Virus record (IMG/VR): IMGVR_UViG_3300030380_004523
Coordinates: 1-36,530 of that record
Strand: one strand, 5' to 3'
Source: a virus
Length of the DNA stretch: 36,530 bases
In this document: piece by piece, positions 1-6,255 of the stretch
Numbering within the stretch: position 1 is the stretch's first letter
Layout of the letters: the number at the start of each line of letters is the position of its first letter
Notes under the pieces: model-generated
What the model saw: the letters and a program-made list of their open reading frames with translations, nothing else
What the model was told of the DNA's origin: nothing
Database searches by the model: none
Program-made: the position numbers and the translations under genes

Positions 1-531
1 ATCGAGGTTTAGAGAGAATCTATAAATGTCCTCACCAAATAGCTTAAAGTCGAGAGGTAGCTTGTCACAGTAATCTTTGACCCTTTGGACATATCGAACC
101 TGGCGCTTATTAAAACCAAAGTCTTGATTGATATCAAAGTCACCTAAAGAGAGTTCATCTCGAGCACCACCAAGAGCATAACTAGCCCAACACTGATCAG
201 GGAACAATGCTGTGAGGCAGACGATGAAAGGCAGTGATTCATCAATAGCAGCGATAACACCAAGAGACTCAGAGACATCTTGTAGAGCATCGTGGAGCTC
301 TCTAAGCTTTAGCTTAAAAGTGAGATTCGCTCGAGCACGTATCAGAGACTTTCTGACCTTCTCAACATGATAACCTTGAACAACGCCCTGCGCTTCGTAA
401 CGGTCTCGACGTGTTAGCTGTGAGAGAGCATAGATGCCTTTAGGAGTAAGTACCTGCTGACACTCAGCGAGATATTGAAACTCAAAAGACCAGTCTTGAA
501 GATTTGAATGTAGCTTTGTTGATGTGTTCAT
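1..531 (-). CDS. Hypothetical protein, 5' part of a 199-residue gene that crosses the window junction
   Basis: The ATG at 531-529 opens a frame that stays open to base 1. Joined through the 77-base terminal overlap it continues at 36452 and stops with TAA at 36386-36384, giving 199 residues. The start overlaps the stop of the GHKL ATPase gene as ATGA, so translation is probably coupled. The protein begins MNTSTKLHSNLQDW and has a helical, charged middle with several Arg/Lys-rich stretches. No signal peptide, membrane segment or catalytic motif is visible and I do not recognise the family. It links the SSB/ATPase genes to the terminase side of the map, which is the main evidence that the genome is circular or circularly permuted. 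Confidence 0.75.
   Translation of the reverse strand, partial: MNTSTKLHSNLQDWSFEFQYLAECQQVLTPKGIYALSQLTRRDRYEAQGVVQGYHVEKVRKSLIRARANLTFKLKLRELHDALQDVSESLGVIAAIDESLPFIVCLTALFPDQCWASYALGGARDELSLGDFDINQDFGFNKRQVRYVQRVKDYCDKLPLDFKLFGEDIYRFSLNLD
2..78. repeat. Left copy of 77-bp terminal direct repeat (assembly overlap)
   Basis: Bases 2-78 are identical to 36454-36530. Both copies lie inside the coding frame of one gene and the frame is continuous across the join. This is what an assembler leaves at the ends of a circular or circularly permuted contig. Base 1 (A) differs from its partner 36453 (G), a synonymous Asp codon change (GAT versus GAC). Confidence 0.95.
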
Positions 532-2492
532 GATGCCTCATTAGTTTCTTTTGTTGTCTTTAAGCTCTTTAACCATTGAAAATAAAAATCATGATTATCC
601 ACTGCATAAGATCCCCAGATACCACCACCAAGGATCTGCTGTATTTGGTCTGGGTTTCTCGGAGACTGATTGTTTTTAATCATATCTTGATCAGTTGCTA
701 AGTCTCGAATCTGAACCGGCAAAACCTGTTTTAAATAAGGCTTGATGATATGAGTCAGCACCTCTTGATAATTTACACGTCTTGACCATTTTGTTTTCCT
801 TTTATCATTGACACGCTCATTGATAATGTCACAAGCAACGTGAGCACCTTTTCTAATTGTTGAGCATCCTTCATCGATATAAATGCAACCATGACCCATA
901 GGGTAAACAATCCAATATTTATGATCAGTGTCTGGCCTAAAGTATGATTCGATATTTTCTATTTGATCTTCAGACAACTCATCAATAAAGACCACTTGGT
1001 CAAAGTCGGTTTGAGTTTTACGCTTAGCCTTGATTTTGCCATTACCATCAAGAATCGTCTTTGGTTTATCCGCGCTTCCCCTTGAAGTTTTCTTGCTCTT
1101 AGGTTTTGAAGTGGGCTTATTTTGTTTGGGCTTTGAGTCTTTCTTTGGAGGCTCAAACAATGGTCCTAATACGCCAGGCACTTCATTGCCATTGCTTGAA
1201 CTTCTGTAAGATTCTAAAGCGCCAGGCCTTAATGCGTCCCTGCTTACACCTTGATACTTTACCCAGCTTTGCATCCACTCTTGATTCCTATCACTTTTGG
1301 CTGGTGCTTGAGCTTCAGCTGCAGCCTCAAGGAGCTCCTCAAGTTTAGTAGGCATATTCTCAATGTAATACTTTCTGATCTCGCCTAGTGATATTGGTGT
1401 TGGATCCGATTCAGCTGTGCCAGTGCCCCAAAATAAAGTAGTCCTTTCACTGTTTGGGTAAACACCTTTAGAGCCGAGACCATCAGCCATTGGTGGTCTG
1501 ATGCAGATCCTTACTCTATCAGCGACACTTGAGTAATAAATGCCCCATTTTTCAGCGCGTTTACGACTTTCCGCAGATCCTTTGCTTAAGCGATATCCAT
1601 ACATCTCGTTCTGGTAGAGAATGAAATCAATAAAAGTCTTACACTTACATAGGTTGTTTCTCTCTGAGTATGGTTTGATATACTTCTTATCATAAAAGTC
1701 AGACTCTAAAATTATAGAAGTAGTTATTTCAAAGCCTTGATAAGACATTGTATCTATAATTCTTGCATTAAATATGCTCGAGAAGTCTGATAAGTTATCT
1801 GTCTTCTGTACTTTGCCAGTTGGCCTATTCATGCTGATGGGTATTGGAAGACTAAAAAGCCGACTTGATAAAAACTGCACAAGTTTAGCGCTTGATAGTT
1901 TTGAGAATGTATCTTCTGTTTTGCTATTACCCATCAAGATTATTGCAGTACCCGACTTCTTAATTCGTCTCTTTTTGTTAAAGAGCTTAGTGAAGTCAAT
2001 GCCATCAATCGTAAATGATGAGTGGTGTTTAAAATCAATAACTGGTTCACCTGGACCACTGTAGCCAGATTTAATCATTTCATCAGAAATTAAATGCTTA
2101 GCTCCTGCTTTGCCTGAGCACCAATCTATAGAAAGCCATATCATACCACCATGTGGGCATTCTTCTGTTTTGCTGACAATAACCACCCCATATTGATTGT
2201 ACCATAGAGCAGTGTCTTTAAGACCAATACCGTAGTTTTGATGAAGTCCACCGGTCTGCTTAGATGAGGAGTTTCTTGCATTAATGTATTGGTCTAAATC
2301 GCTTGGAGCTATTCCACAACCATTATCAAAAAATGCGAATTTATCATTAACTCTTGAAGTCTCTGAAAATGTAGCGTCAGCCTCAACCGAGTTGATATAT
2401 AGTTCTCTGGCGAACTGCCAGGACCCTGCAAGCTGAGCAGCCCTTCTTAAACTATTAATGATATTGCTATCAGTCATCTCTTTGATTTCCAT
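528..2492 (-). CDS. GHKL-type ATPase (MORC/rIIA-like N-terminal ATPase), 654 aa
   Basis: The N-terminal third carries the Bergerat-fold motifs of GHKL ATPases: an N-box in ARELYINSVEA (E30, N34), the G1 motif DNGCGI (from D56) and the G2 motif NYGIGLK (87-91). Residues about 450-490 form a Lys/Pro/Ser-rich linker, and a C-terminal globular part follows that I do not recognise. The layout (one ATPase domain with a long C-terminal arm) resembles MORC-like proteins and, more loosely, the phage T4 rIIA protein; that comparison is inference. The ATG at 2492 follows a purine-rich RBS. The stop overlaps the next start as ATGA. It sits directly after SSB, which suggests a role in replication, takeover or protection rather than structure. 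It is unlikely to be a sensor kinase because no phospho-acceptor domain is visible. Confidence 0.75.
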   Translation of the reverse strand: MEIKEMTDSNIINSLRRAAQLAGSWQFARELYINSVEADATFSETSRVNDKFAFFDNGCGIAPSDLDQYINARNSSSKQTGGLHQNYGIGLKDTALWYNQYGVVIVSKTEECPHGGMIWLSIDWCSGKAGAKHLISDEMIKSGYSGPGEPVIDFKHHSSFTIDGIDFTKLFNKKRRIKKSGTAIILMGNSKTEDTFSKLSSAKLVQFLSSRLFSLPIPISMNRPTGKVQKTDNLSDFSSIFNARIIDTMSYQGFEITTSIILESDFYDKKYIKPYSERNNLCKCKTFIDFILYQNEMYGYRLSKGSAESRKRAEKWGIYYSSVADRVRICIRPPMADGLGSKGVYPNSERTTLFWGTGTAESDPTPISLGEIRKYYIENMPTKLEELLEAAAEAQAPAKSDRNQEWMQSWVKYQGVSRDALRPGALESYRSSSNGNEVPGVLGPLFEPPKKDSKPKQNKPTSKPKSKKTSRGSADKPKTILDGNGKIKAKRKTQTDFDQVVFIDELSEDQIENIESYFRPDTDHKYWIVYPMGHGCIYIDEGCSTIRKGAHVACDIINERVNDKRKTKWSRRVNYQEVLTHIIKPYLKQVLPVQIRDLATDQDMIKNNQSPRNPDQIQQILGGGIWGSYAVDNHDFYFQWLKSLKTTKETNEAS

Positions 2493-2506
2493 AATCTCTC
2501 TCTCTT
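2493..2506 (-). promoter_or_regulatory. GA-repeat ribosome binding site
   Basis: The minus strand reads AAGAGAGAGAGATTATG into the ATPase start. The same 14-base string AGAGAGAGATTATG precedes the plus-strand genes at 5892 and 6256, so this is a recurrent early-gene RBS in this phage. Confidence 0.7.
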
Positions 2507-2529
2507 ATCCTCTTTCGAGGTTTACATTA

Positions 2530-2949
2530 TTATTTAATAGGAGCTCCCCAACTTGGAGCCGGTTGATTAACGCCAAAGGCGCTAGGTGTTTGAAATTGAC
2601 TCTGAGGCTTATGATGCACTTGCACCTCTTCACGGTCGTCTTTGTCTAAGATCCTGAATGTGTAGCAGCGGACCTCCCAGAACTTGACATCATTCTGACC
2701 TTTGAAGCTCTTAAGCTTTCCGTCGACATAGACCTTCTTTCCACGCTTGCAACGTTGTAGAGCGTTCTGCGCTTGAGCTCCCCACACTTTGACAGTGTGC
2801 CACTCTGTTGAGGTCTGCCACTGCCCTTGAGGGTCAGTATAGCGCTCATTAGTCGCGACAGTAAACTTGGTGTATTTGGAGCCGGCTTGAGTAATGACCT
2901 CTTCAGCATCAGCGCCAATGTTACCAATAAGTGTAATCTTATTGATCAT
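2530..2949 (-). CDS. ssb: Single-stranded DNA-binding protein (OB fold), 139 aa
   Basis: The protein starts MINKITLIGNIGADAE and contains TKFTVATNERYTD, STEWHTVKVWG, KKVYVDGKLKSF and a final strand with YTFRILD. These are the successive OB-fold strands of bacterial SSB proteins. Residues about 110-139 are a Gln/Pro-rich tail (SQFQTPSAFGVNQPAPSW) that ends GAPIK and lacks the acidic DDDIPF-like tip of cellular SSBs, so host clamp-loader or PriA contacts through that tip are not expected. It should coat single strands during phage replication and recombination, together with the annealing protein at 6256-7425. The ATG overlaps the preceding RHH gene by 11 bases and follows an AAGGGAGAT RBS. Confidence 0.95.
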   Translation of the reverse strand: MINKITLIGNIGADAEEVITQAGSKYTKFTVATNERYTDPQGQWQTSTEWHTVKVWGAQAQNALQRCKRGKKVYVDGKLKSFKGQNDVKFWEVRCYTFRILDKDDREEVQVHHKPQSQFQTPSAFGVNQPAPSWGAPIK

Positions 2950-3160
2950 GCATATCTCCCTTCATAATTCTCTCTAGTTCCTGTTGAGCTTTGATGTTTG
3001 AGATCGAGCCAAGTATCCCACTATTAATCTTAGTGAAGAAGTCGCCAAATATGATCTCATGACAAAGCTTTGAGACAGTCCACCCAAGCTCATCAGCAGT
3101 ACGCTGCAGTCTTGCATACTCCTCATAAGTTAGTCTCAGTGATGCTGTCCTAGTTTTCAT
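2939..3160 (-). CDS. Small ribbon-helix-helix-like DNA-binding protein, 73 aa
   Basis: From the ATG at 3160 the protein reads MKTRTASLRLTYEEYARLQR, then helices TADELGWTVSKLCHEII. A short N-terminal strand of alternating residues followed by two helices is the pattern of Arc/CopG/MetJ-type ribbon-helix-helix repressors, though the match is by eye only. A TTG at 3184 could extend it by eight residues. I prefer the ATG because AAGG lies at a suitable distance upstream. The gene sits just downstream of a 10-bp-arm inverted repeat (3187-3222) and a promoter-like sequence, so autoregulation of the SSB/ATPase operon is plausible. The end overlaps the ssb start. Confidence 0.65.
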   Translation of the reverse strand: MKTRTASLRLTYEEYARLQRTADELGWTVSKLCHEIIFGDFFTKINSGILGSISNIKAQQELERIMKGDMHDQ

Positions 3161-3186
3161 GATCTCGACCTTAAAAGATGACAATA

Positions 3187-3222
3187 CCCCACCTAGAAAA
3201 AAGACCCTTAAACTAGGTGGGG
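3187..3222. promoter_or_regulatory. Perfect inverted repeat CCCCACCTAG / CTAGGTGGGG, candidate operator
   Basis: The arms 3187-3196 and 3213-3222 are perfect 10-base complements around a 16-base A-rich centre. It lies immediately upstream of the RHH gene. No T-run follows the stem on either strand, so an intrinsic terminator is unlikely. An operator for the RHH protein or another regulator fits better. Confidence 0.6.
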
Positions 3223-3295
3223 CATATCACGAATCTCATTTGTTAAGCTTTAAAGCTCAGTCTATTAAGTTTTAAAAGAATGCTTAACGTCTACT

Positions 3296-3324
3296 ATCTA
3301 ATCTAGTGTTTAGAATCTTGTCAA
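3296..3324 (-). promoter_or_regulatory. Candidate sigma-70-like promoter for the RHH-ssb-ATPase operon
   Basis: The minus strand has TTGACA (3324-3319), a 17-base spacer and TTAGAT (3301-3296). The -35 box is perfect and the -10 box is weak (3 of 6). It points toward the RHH gene and lies in the only gap between 2493 and 5055. Confidence 0.4.
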
Positions 3325-3330
3325 GACTAA

Positions 3331-3349
3331 TGTTTACATTGTTTACAAT
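3331..3349. promoter_or_regulatory. TGTTTACA direct repeat overlapping an ATTGTTTACAAT palindrome
   Basis: TGTTTACA occurs at 3331-3338 and 3340-3347, nine bases apart, and 3338-3349 is a 12-base dyad. It is just upstream of the candidate minus-strand promoter and just past the stop of the helicase loader, where a regulator site would be expected. The binding protein is unknown. Confidence 0.35.
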
Positions 3350-3352
3350 GAA

Positions 3353-4312
3353 TCATAGACCCCAATGGGTGAGGTCTAAATTATCTTTACGTCTATCTCT
3401 GCCTTTCATCTCACAAGGATGAAACATGCCGAGAAAGCGAGACTTAAATGCATCGTTATTAAAGATGTTAAACATCTGTTTAGGATAGACATTCGTGGTC
3501 ATGATGACAGCCAGAGTCCCTGCTTTCCATCGTCGATGAATCTGCTCAATAAGCTCTATTGACTGCTTAATCCACCAACCTTGCTTCATAGCTGATCCAC
3601 CGATACCACACCACTCGTCAAGCAACAGGATCTCGACTCCATCTAACCAACGCTCAACAGGGTTGCTCTTATTCCTATCATTCCATGAGCCTTGAATGTC
3701 ATTGATTATCTGATTGTGAGATGTATATCTCACTTTCCAATGCAGGTTACATGCCTCTCTAGCCACAGCGTAAAGTATAGAGGTCTTACCATTGCCAGGA
3801 GGACCATAGCAGAGCACCGCCGGTGGAGCTCCATCACCACGATTCAGATAGTCAAGCATATTAGAGATGACCTCAACCTGACGCGGGGAGTCTGGCTCAT
3901 AAACATCGAGGTGCATACCAACAGCATCAAGAGGTAGCTCGAGCTTGTTAAGTCTGTTCATCCATCTTCGAGGAACTTCACAGCGTCTACATATCTTTGA
4001 GGTAGGTGCTTTGCTGTAATCACCGCGCGTGATGATCCACCCATCCTGACACTCTCCACAGTGTGGAACTTTACGACATACGAGAGAATAAGACTCATCA
4101 TCAATCCAAGATGACTTTCCATCAATCCACATCTCAGTCTCTAAGTTACGAGCTGTGAGGTGTGAGAAGTCCTTATAGTCATATTCATCTTTTGGCTTAT
4201 AAGCTTCATCACCTCTCTTCTTAGCTATGGCCTTCTTAAGTAGTTGAGCCTGAGCTGCTAGCGCTTGAGTGTCTAGCTTTTGAAATCCATTATCCATCAC
4301 TTTAATCATCAT
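3353..4312 (-). CDS. DnaC/IstB-like AAA+ helicase loader with N-terminal zinc-finger motif, 319 aa
   Basis: The C-terminal half is an AAA+ ATPase. It has Walker A GPPGNGKTS at about residues 170-178, Walker B EILLLDEW and sensor-I-like VIMTTN. The N-terminal half holds two Cys pairs, CGEC (85-88) and CRRC (108-111), that can form one zinc site. This is the layout of DnaC/DnaI-type loaders that deliver the host replicative helicase to an origin; the assignment is family knowledge. The gene follows the initiator gene with a TAATG stop-start overlap, as lambda P follows O. An ATG directly after the first (4309) is better spaced from GGAG. An upstream GTG at 4321 also exists. The start 4312 is a compromise. 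Confidence 0.85.
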   Translation of the reverse strand: MMIKVMDNGFQKLDTQALAAQAQLLKKAIAKKRGDEAYKPKDEYDYKDFSHLTARNLETEMWIDGKSSWIDDESYSLVCRKVPHCGECQDGWIITRGDYSKAPTSKICRRCEVPRRWMNRLNKLELPLDAVGMHLDVYEPDSPRQVEVISNMLDYLNRGDGAPPAVLCYGPPGNGKTSILYAVAREACNLHWKVRYTSHNQIINDIQGSWNDRNKSNPVERWLDGVEILLLDEWCGIGGSAMKQGWWIKQSIELIEQIHRRWKAGTLAVIMTTNVYPKQMFNIFNNDAFKSRFLGMFHPCEMKGRDRRKDNLDLTHWGL

Positions 4313-5052
4313 TATCTCCACTGTCGTTTTCTTCGTCGCTTCGTTGGATTCGCTTTATATTCTTGAGCTTGCCAGATCCTCTCTTGTCTAGCTTGGTTGT
4401 AAGCTCTGATCTCATCATTGTTCATCAAGGGCTTTGGAGGTTCAACCTCTTCAGCTTTTGAAGTTTTAAAATATAACCTTATAGACTCATTAGTCTTCTC
4501 ATCCTCAGCGCTCTGCTCAAGCTCAGGCTCAATCTTACTTTCTTCATTACTTCTTAATTTACTATAACCTACTTTATTGTCCCTCAAGTTGAGGGAGTCA
4601 CCACCTCTATCTGAGGGACCCATCACATCAACCTGAGGGTACGTCACCTCAACCTGAGGGACTACCTCAACCTGAGGGACTACCTCAACCTGAGGGACTA
4701 CCTCAACCTGAGGGACTACCTCAACCTGAGGGACTACCTCACAAAGCTCAGCAAGCTTAGATGTGTTTAAGAGAATTGTTCTCACTCTGTCAGCTCTACC
4801 TGTGTCTAGTCTCTCGATGAGCTCCATCTTAACAAGATGAGATATGCTTCTCTCTATAGTAGCTCTGCTTAAAGATAGGTCATGTCCCTCGTTAAACATC
4901 TTATATAGATAAGAGACAGACATGGGCTTAGACCATGAATCCCAGTTTAGGCCGGTCCCACTGTTACCAACTAGCGCCATCAATAGCATCTTAGCAGGGT
5001 TGTATTTTATCGGTGCCCTTAGAGCTATCTTAAAAGCTTCATGCTGTTTCAT
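4312..5052 (-). CDS. Lambda O-like replication initiator with winged-helix N-terminus, about 246 aa
   Basis: Residues about 20-97 form a helix-turn-helix/winged-helix region (SLSRATIERSISHLVKMELI, then a GRADRVRTILL wing). Residues about 106-143 are a tandem VVPQVE hexapeptide repeat, encoded by 18-bp palindromic DNA units (4580-4735). The C-terminus is acidic and then very basic (KRRRKRQWR). An initiator whose gene contains its own iterons and is followed by a helicase loader is the lambda O-P arrangement. The function is inferred from this context and not from close sequence likeness. ATG codons lie at 5055 and 5052; the second is better spaced from AAGGGG. The plain alternative is a phage helix-turn-helix protein of other function. 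Confidence 0.75.
   Translation of the reverse strand: MKQHEAFKIALRAPIKYNPAKMLLMALVGNSGTGLNWDSWSKPMSVSYLYKMFNEGHDLSLSRATIERSISHLVKMELIERLDTGRADRVRTILLNTSKLAELCEVVPQVEVVPQVEVVPQVEVVPQVEVVPQVEVTYPQVDVMGPSDRGGDSLNLRDNKVGYSKLRSNEESKIEPELEQSAEDEKTNESIRLYFKTSKAEEVEPPKPLMNNDEIRAYNQARQERIWQAQEYKANPTKRRRKRQWR
4531..4579. other. AT-rich stretch beside the iterons, candidate origin unwinding region
   Basis: About 22% G+C over 49 bases by hand count, clearly lower than the flanks. In the reading direction of the initiator gene it lies just after the iterons, as the AT-rich element does in lambda ori. The assignment is inference. Confidence 0.5.
4580..4735. repeat. Iteron array, about 8 palindromic units (putative replication origin)
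   Basis: Five exact tandem copies of the 18-mer ACCTCAACCTGAGGGACT start at 4646, 4664, 4682, 4700 and 4718. Each contains the dyad CCTCA-ACC-TGAGG. Three more divergent units lie at 4625-4640, 4603-4619 and 4580-4596. The last is a perfect 17-base palindrome, TCCCTCAAGTTGAGGGA. The spacing of the outer units widens to 21-23 bp. Lambda O binding sites are also about 18-19 bp, palindromic with CCCTC/GAGGG arms, and lie inside the O gene. This array is therefore the best candidate for the phage origin. Confidence 0.75.
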
Positions 5053-5096
5053 CATTACCCCTTGATAATAAGTTTGTCATTTATTCAACAAACTAG

Positions 5097-5126
5097 TTGA
5101 CTAGACATTTATCATCATGATAAGAC
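5097..5126 (+). promoter_or_regulatory. Candidate rightward early promoter
   Basis: TTGACT (5097-5102) is followed after 18 bases by TAAGAC (5121-5126), which has an extended -10 TGA in front. It would start transcription near 5133, upstream of the gene at 5183. It overlaps the opposing promoter candidate and two dyads. Confidence 0.35.
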
Positions 5127-5135
5127 TGTTGTCAA
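5108..5135 (-). promoter_or_regulatory. Candidate leftward promoter for the initiator operon
   Basis: The minus strand has a perfect TTGACA (5135-5130), a 16-base spacer and GATAAA (5113-5108). The -10 lies within the TTATCATCATGATAA dyad, so a protein bound there should block it. Transcription would begin near 5101 and read into the initiator gene. Confidence 0.45.
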
Positions 5136-5182
5136 GCATAGCGCTTGATCTTTTAAACATGTCTAAGAAGACTGGAGAGACA

Positions 5183-5422
5183 ATGAGTCACCGAATTGAG
5201 ACTTTTTTATATCAGGGAGAAGAGCAAAGACAGCTTGTCATTAACCCTGAAGATTATATTGACCTAAGCTTTGAGGACAAAAAAGCGCTCATGATGGATC
5301 TTATTGAAGAGCATCAGCTGTATTGGGATGAGGAGGAAGGGGGAGACGCTACTTTAGAAGACCTGCTCAGTGACTGGGGCTGGCTTGAGGCTAACTTTGT
5401 AGTTAAAAGTTCAAAGATTTAA
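5183..5422 (+). CDS. Small acidic hypothetical protein, 79 aa
   Basis: The ATG at 5183 is preceded by GGAG at good spacing. Upstream in-frame starts at 5117 and 5159 lack an RBS, and 5117 lies inside the operator region. The protein is rich in Asp, Glu and Trp (YWDEEEGGDATLEDLL, SDWGWLEANF) with no membrane segment or known motif. Its position as the first gene of the early operon and its strong acidity fit a small protein that binds a host protein or mimics DNA. That idea is inference only. Confidence 0.6.
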   Translation: MSHRIETFLYQGEEQRQLVINPEDYIDLSFEDKKALMMDLIEEHQLYWDEEEGGDATLEDLLSDWGWLEANFVVKSSKI

Positions 5423-5430
5423 GAGTAATG

Positions 5431-5853
5431 ATGAATCAAAATAAACGTAACTTACTAAGAGGCATCACACTAACTAAGCTGGCTGATGAGTCTGGAACTA
5501 GCTTGGCTTACCTATCTAAAATAGTGAGTGGAAAGCTCAAAGCCAGCAAAGACAAAGCGCTAAACCTTTCACGCTGCGCTAATAAGCTTAGTCCCTATAA
5601 GATCTTTGATCCTAACGACTTCAATAACACTCTAAGCCTAGCGCTCAAAAACGTATGTGATGATGTCATGTTTAGAGTTCATTGTGTTGTCACTAAGAAG
5701 ACTGTCTATCAATCAGCTAAGGAGCTCCAAGAGACCTGCAATGATGACCTTGACCTTTTGGTCTGCCTTAACAACCTAGTGAGCGGTGAACATTCACAAA
5801 CATGGGGATCACTGCTCATCGAACTAAAGCCAGATGATGAACCAGGCTGGTAA
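5431..5853 (+). CDS. XRE-like helix-turn-helix regulator, 140 aa
   Basis: The N-terminal region LTKLADESGTSLAYLSKIVS followed by GKLKASKDKALNLS matches the Cro/CI-type helix-turn-helix, with the recognition helix around AYLSKIVSG. The rest (about residues 50-140) is not recognised and lacks the Ser-Lys autoprotease signature of LexA/CI-type repressors. Two ATGs (5428 and 5431) follow AAGAG; the second is better spaced. The gene lies in the early operon close to the divergent operators at 5071-5148, so it probably regulates one or both early promoters. With no integrase in the genome, a lysogeny role is not supported. Confidence 0.7.
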   Translation: MNQNKRNLLRGITLTKLADESGTSLAYLSKIVSGKLKASKDKALNLSRCANKLSPYKIFDPNDFNNTLSLALKNVCDDVMFRVHCVVTKKTVYQSAKELQETCNDDLDLLVCLNNLVSGEHSQTWGSLLIELKPDDEPGW

Positions 5854-5877
5854 CAACTAAACTAATGGATCCATTAG

Positions 5878-5891
5878 AAGAGAGAGAGATT
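5878..5891 (+). promoter_or_regulatory. GA-repeat ribosome binding site
   Basis: AAGAGAGAGAGATT leads directly into the ATG at 5892. The same leader occurs before the genes starting at 2492 and 6256, and it decides the start here over the upstream in-frame ATG at 5865. Confidence 0.7.
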
Positions 5892-6227
5892 ATGAACACT
5901 ACAACAGAACTATTTATCAGACCTGTAAAGATTGAACACAACATGCACCCAGACAAACAACTCAAGTCAGACATGACAATGATAGGCCTCTTAATCTTGT
6001 CCATCTTCATCATGGGTCTTATCTGCTCAGTGGGTAACACTCATGACTCTAATAGAGACTGCGCTTTAAGAGTGACTAAAGGTTTATCACCCTTCCAAGG
6101 TCGTCTGCTGATTCGTAAAGAGGCGACCTATGCCACAGCTTCAAAGTGGTGCGCTCGACACACAGACAACAGCTATGAGCAGATCAATCAGGCTAAACAG
6201 TGGCCTATGTTCCCATCACATCACTAA
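5892..6227 (+). CDS. Small membrane protein with one TM segment, 111 aa
   Basis: Residues about 30-46 (MIGLLILSIFIMGLICS) form one strongly hydrophobic helix after a polar N-terminus of about 28 residues. The C-terminal part contains three Cys residues and basic patches (RLLIRKEATYATASKWCARH). With no cleavable signal visible, a bitopic inner-membrane protein is the likely form. The function is unknown. Its place in the early operon between a regulator and a recombination gene could fit a superinfection-exclusion or host-takeover protein, but nothing in the sequence proves this. Confidence 0.6.
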   Translation: MNTTTELFIRPVKIEHNMHPDKQLKSDMTMIGLLILSIFIMGLICSVGNTHDSNRDCALRVTKGLSPFQGRLLIRKEATYATASKWCARHTDNSYEQINQAKQWPMFPSHH

Positions 6228-6242
6228 GAGATAATGTAAAAG

Positions 6243-6255
6243 AAAGAGAGAGATT
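6243..6255 (+). promoter_or_regulatory. GA-repeat ribosome binding site
   Basis: AAAGAGAGAGATT precedes the ATG at 6256. It is the third copy of the leader also found at 2493-2506 and 5878-5891. Confidence 0.65.

Larger units (their letters stand above)
5071..5148. promoter_or_regulatory. Divergent control region with several dyads (switch-like operator region)
   Basis: This is the intergenic space between the leftward initiator operon and the rightward early operon. It contains AGTTTGT/ACAAACT (5071-5077 and 5088-5094), TCAAC/GTTGA (5085-5089 and 5096-5100), TTATCA/TGATAA around TCA (5109-5123) and TCAAGC/GCTTGA around ATAGC (5132-5148). The dyads differ in sequence, so more than one regulator may bind. 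The XRE-like protein encoded at 5431-5853 is a candidate. Confidence 0.55.

Noticed and set aside
2-78. Terminal repeat read as biological direct terminal repeats or att sites
   Set aside because: It lies inside a gene whose frame continues across the join, and its length is typical of assembly overlap.
3187-3222. Inverted repeat read as an intrinsic terminator
   Set aside because: The T-rich run lies in the loop, not after the stem, on either strand.
4580-4735. Iterons considered as a CRISPR array
   Set aside because: Units are contiguous 18-mers without unique spacers and lie in frame in a coding gene.
5117-5182. Longer start for the first early gene at 5117 or 5159
   Set aside because: No RBS is present and 5117 lies within the operator dyad upstream of the expected transcript start. 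The 5183 start has GGAG.
5431-5853. XRE-like protein called a CI-type prophage repressor
   Set aside because: No autoprotease signature is visible and no integrase is encoded.
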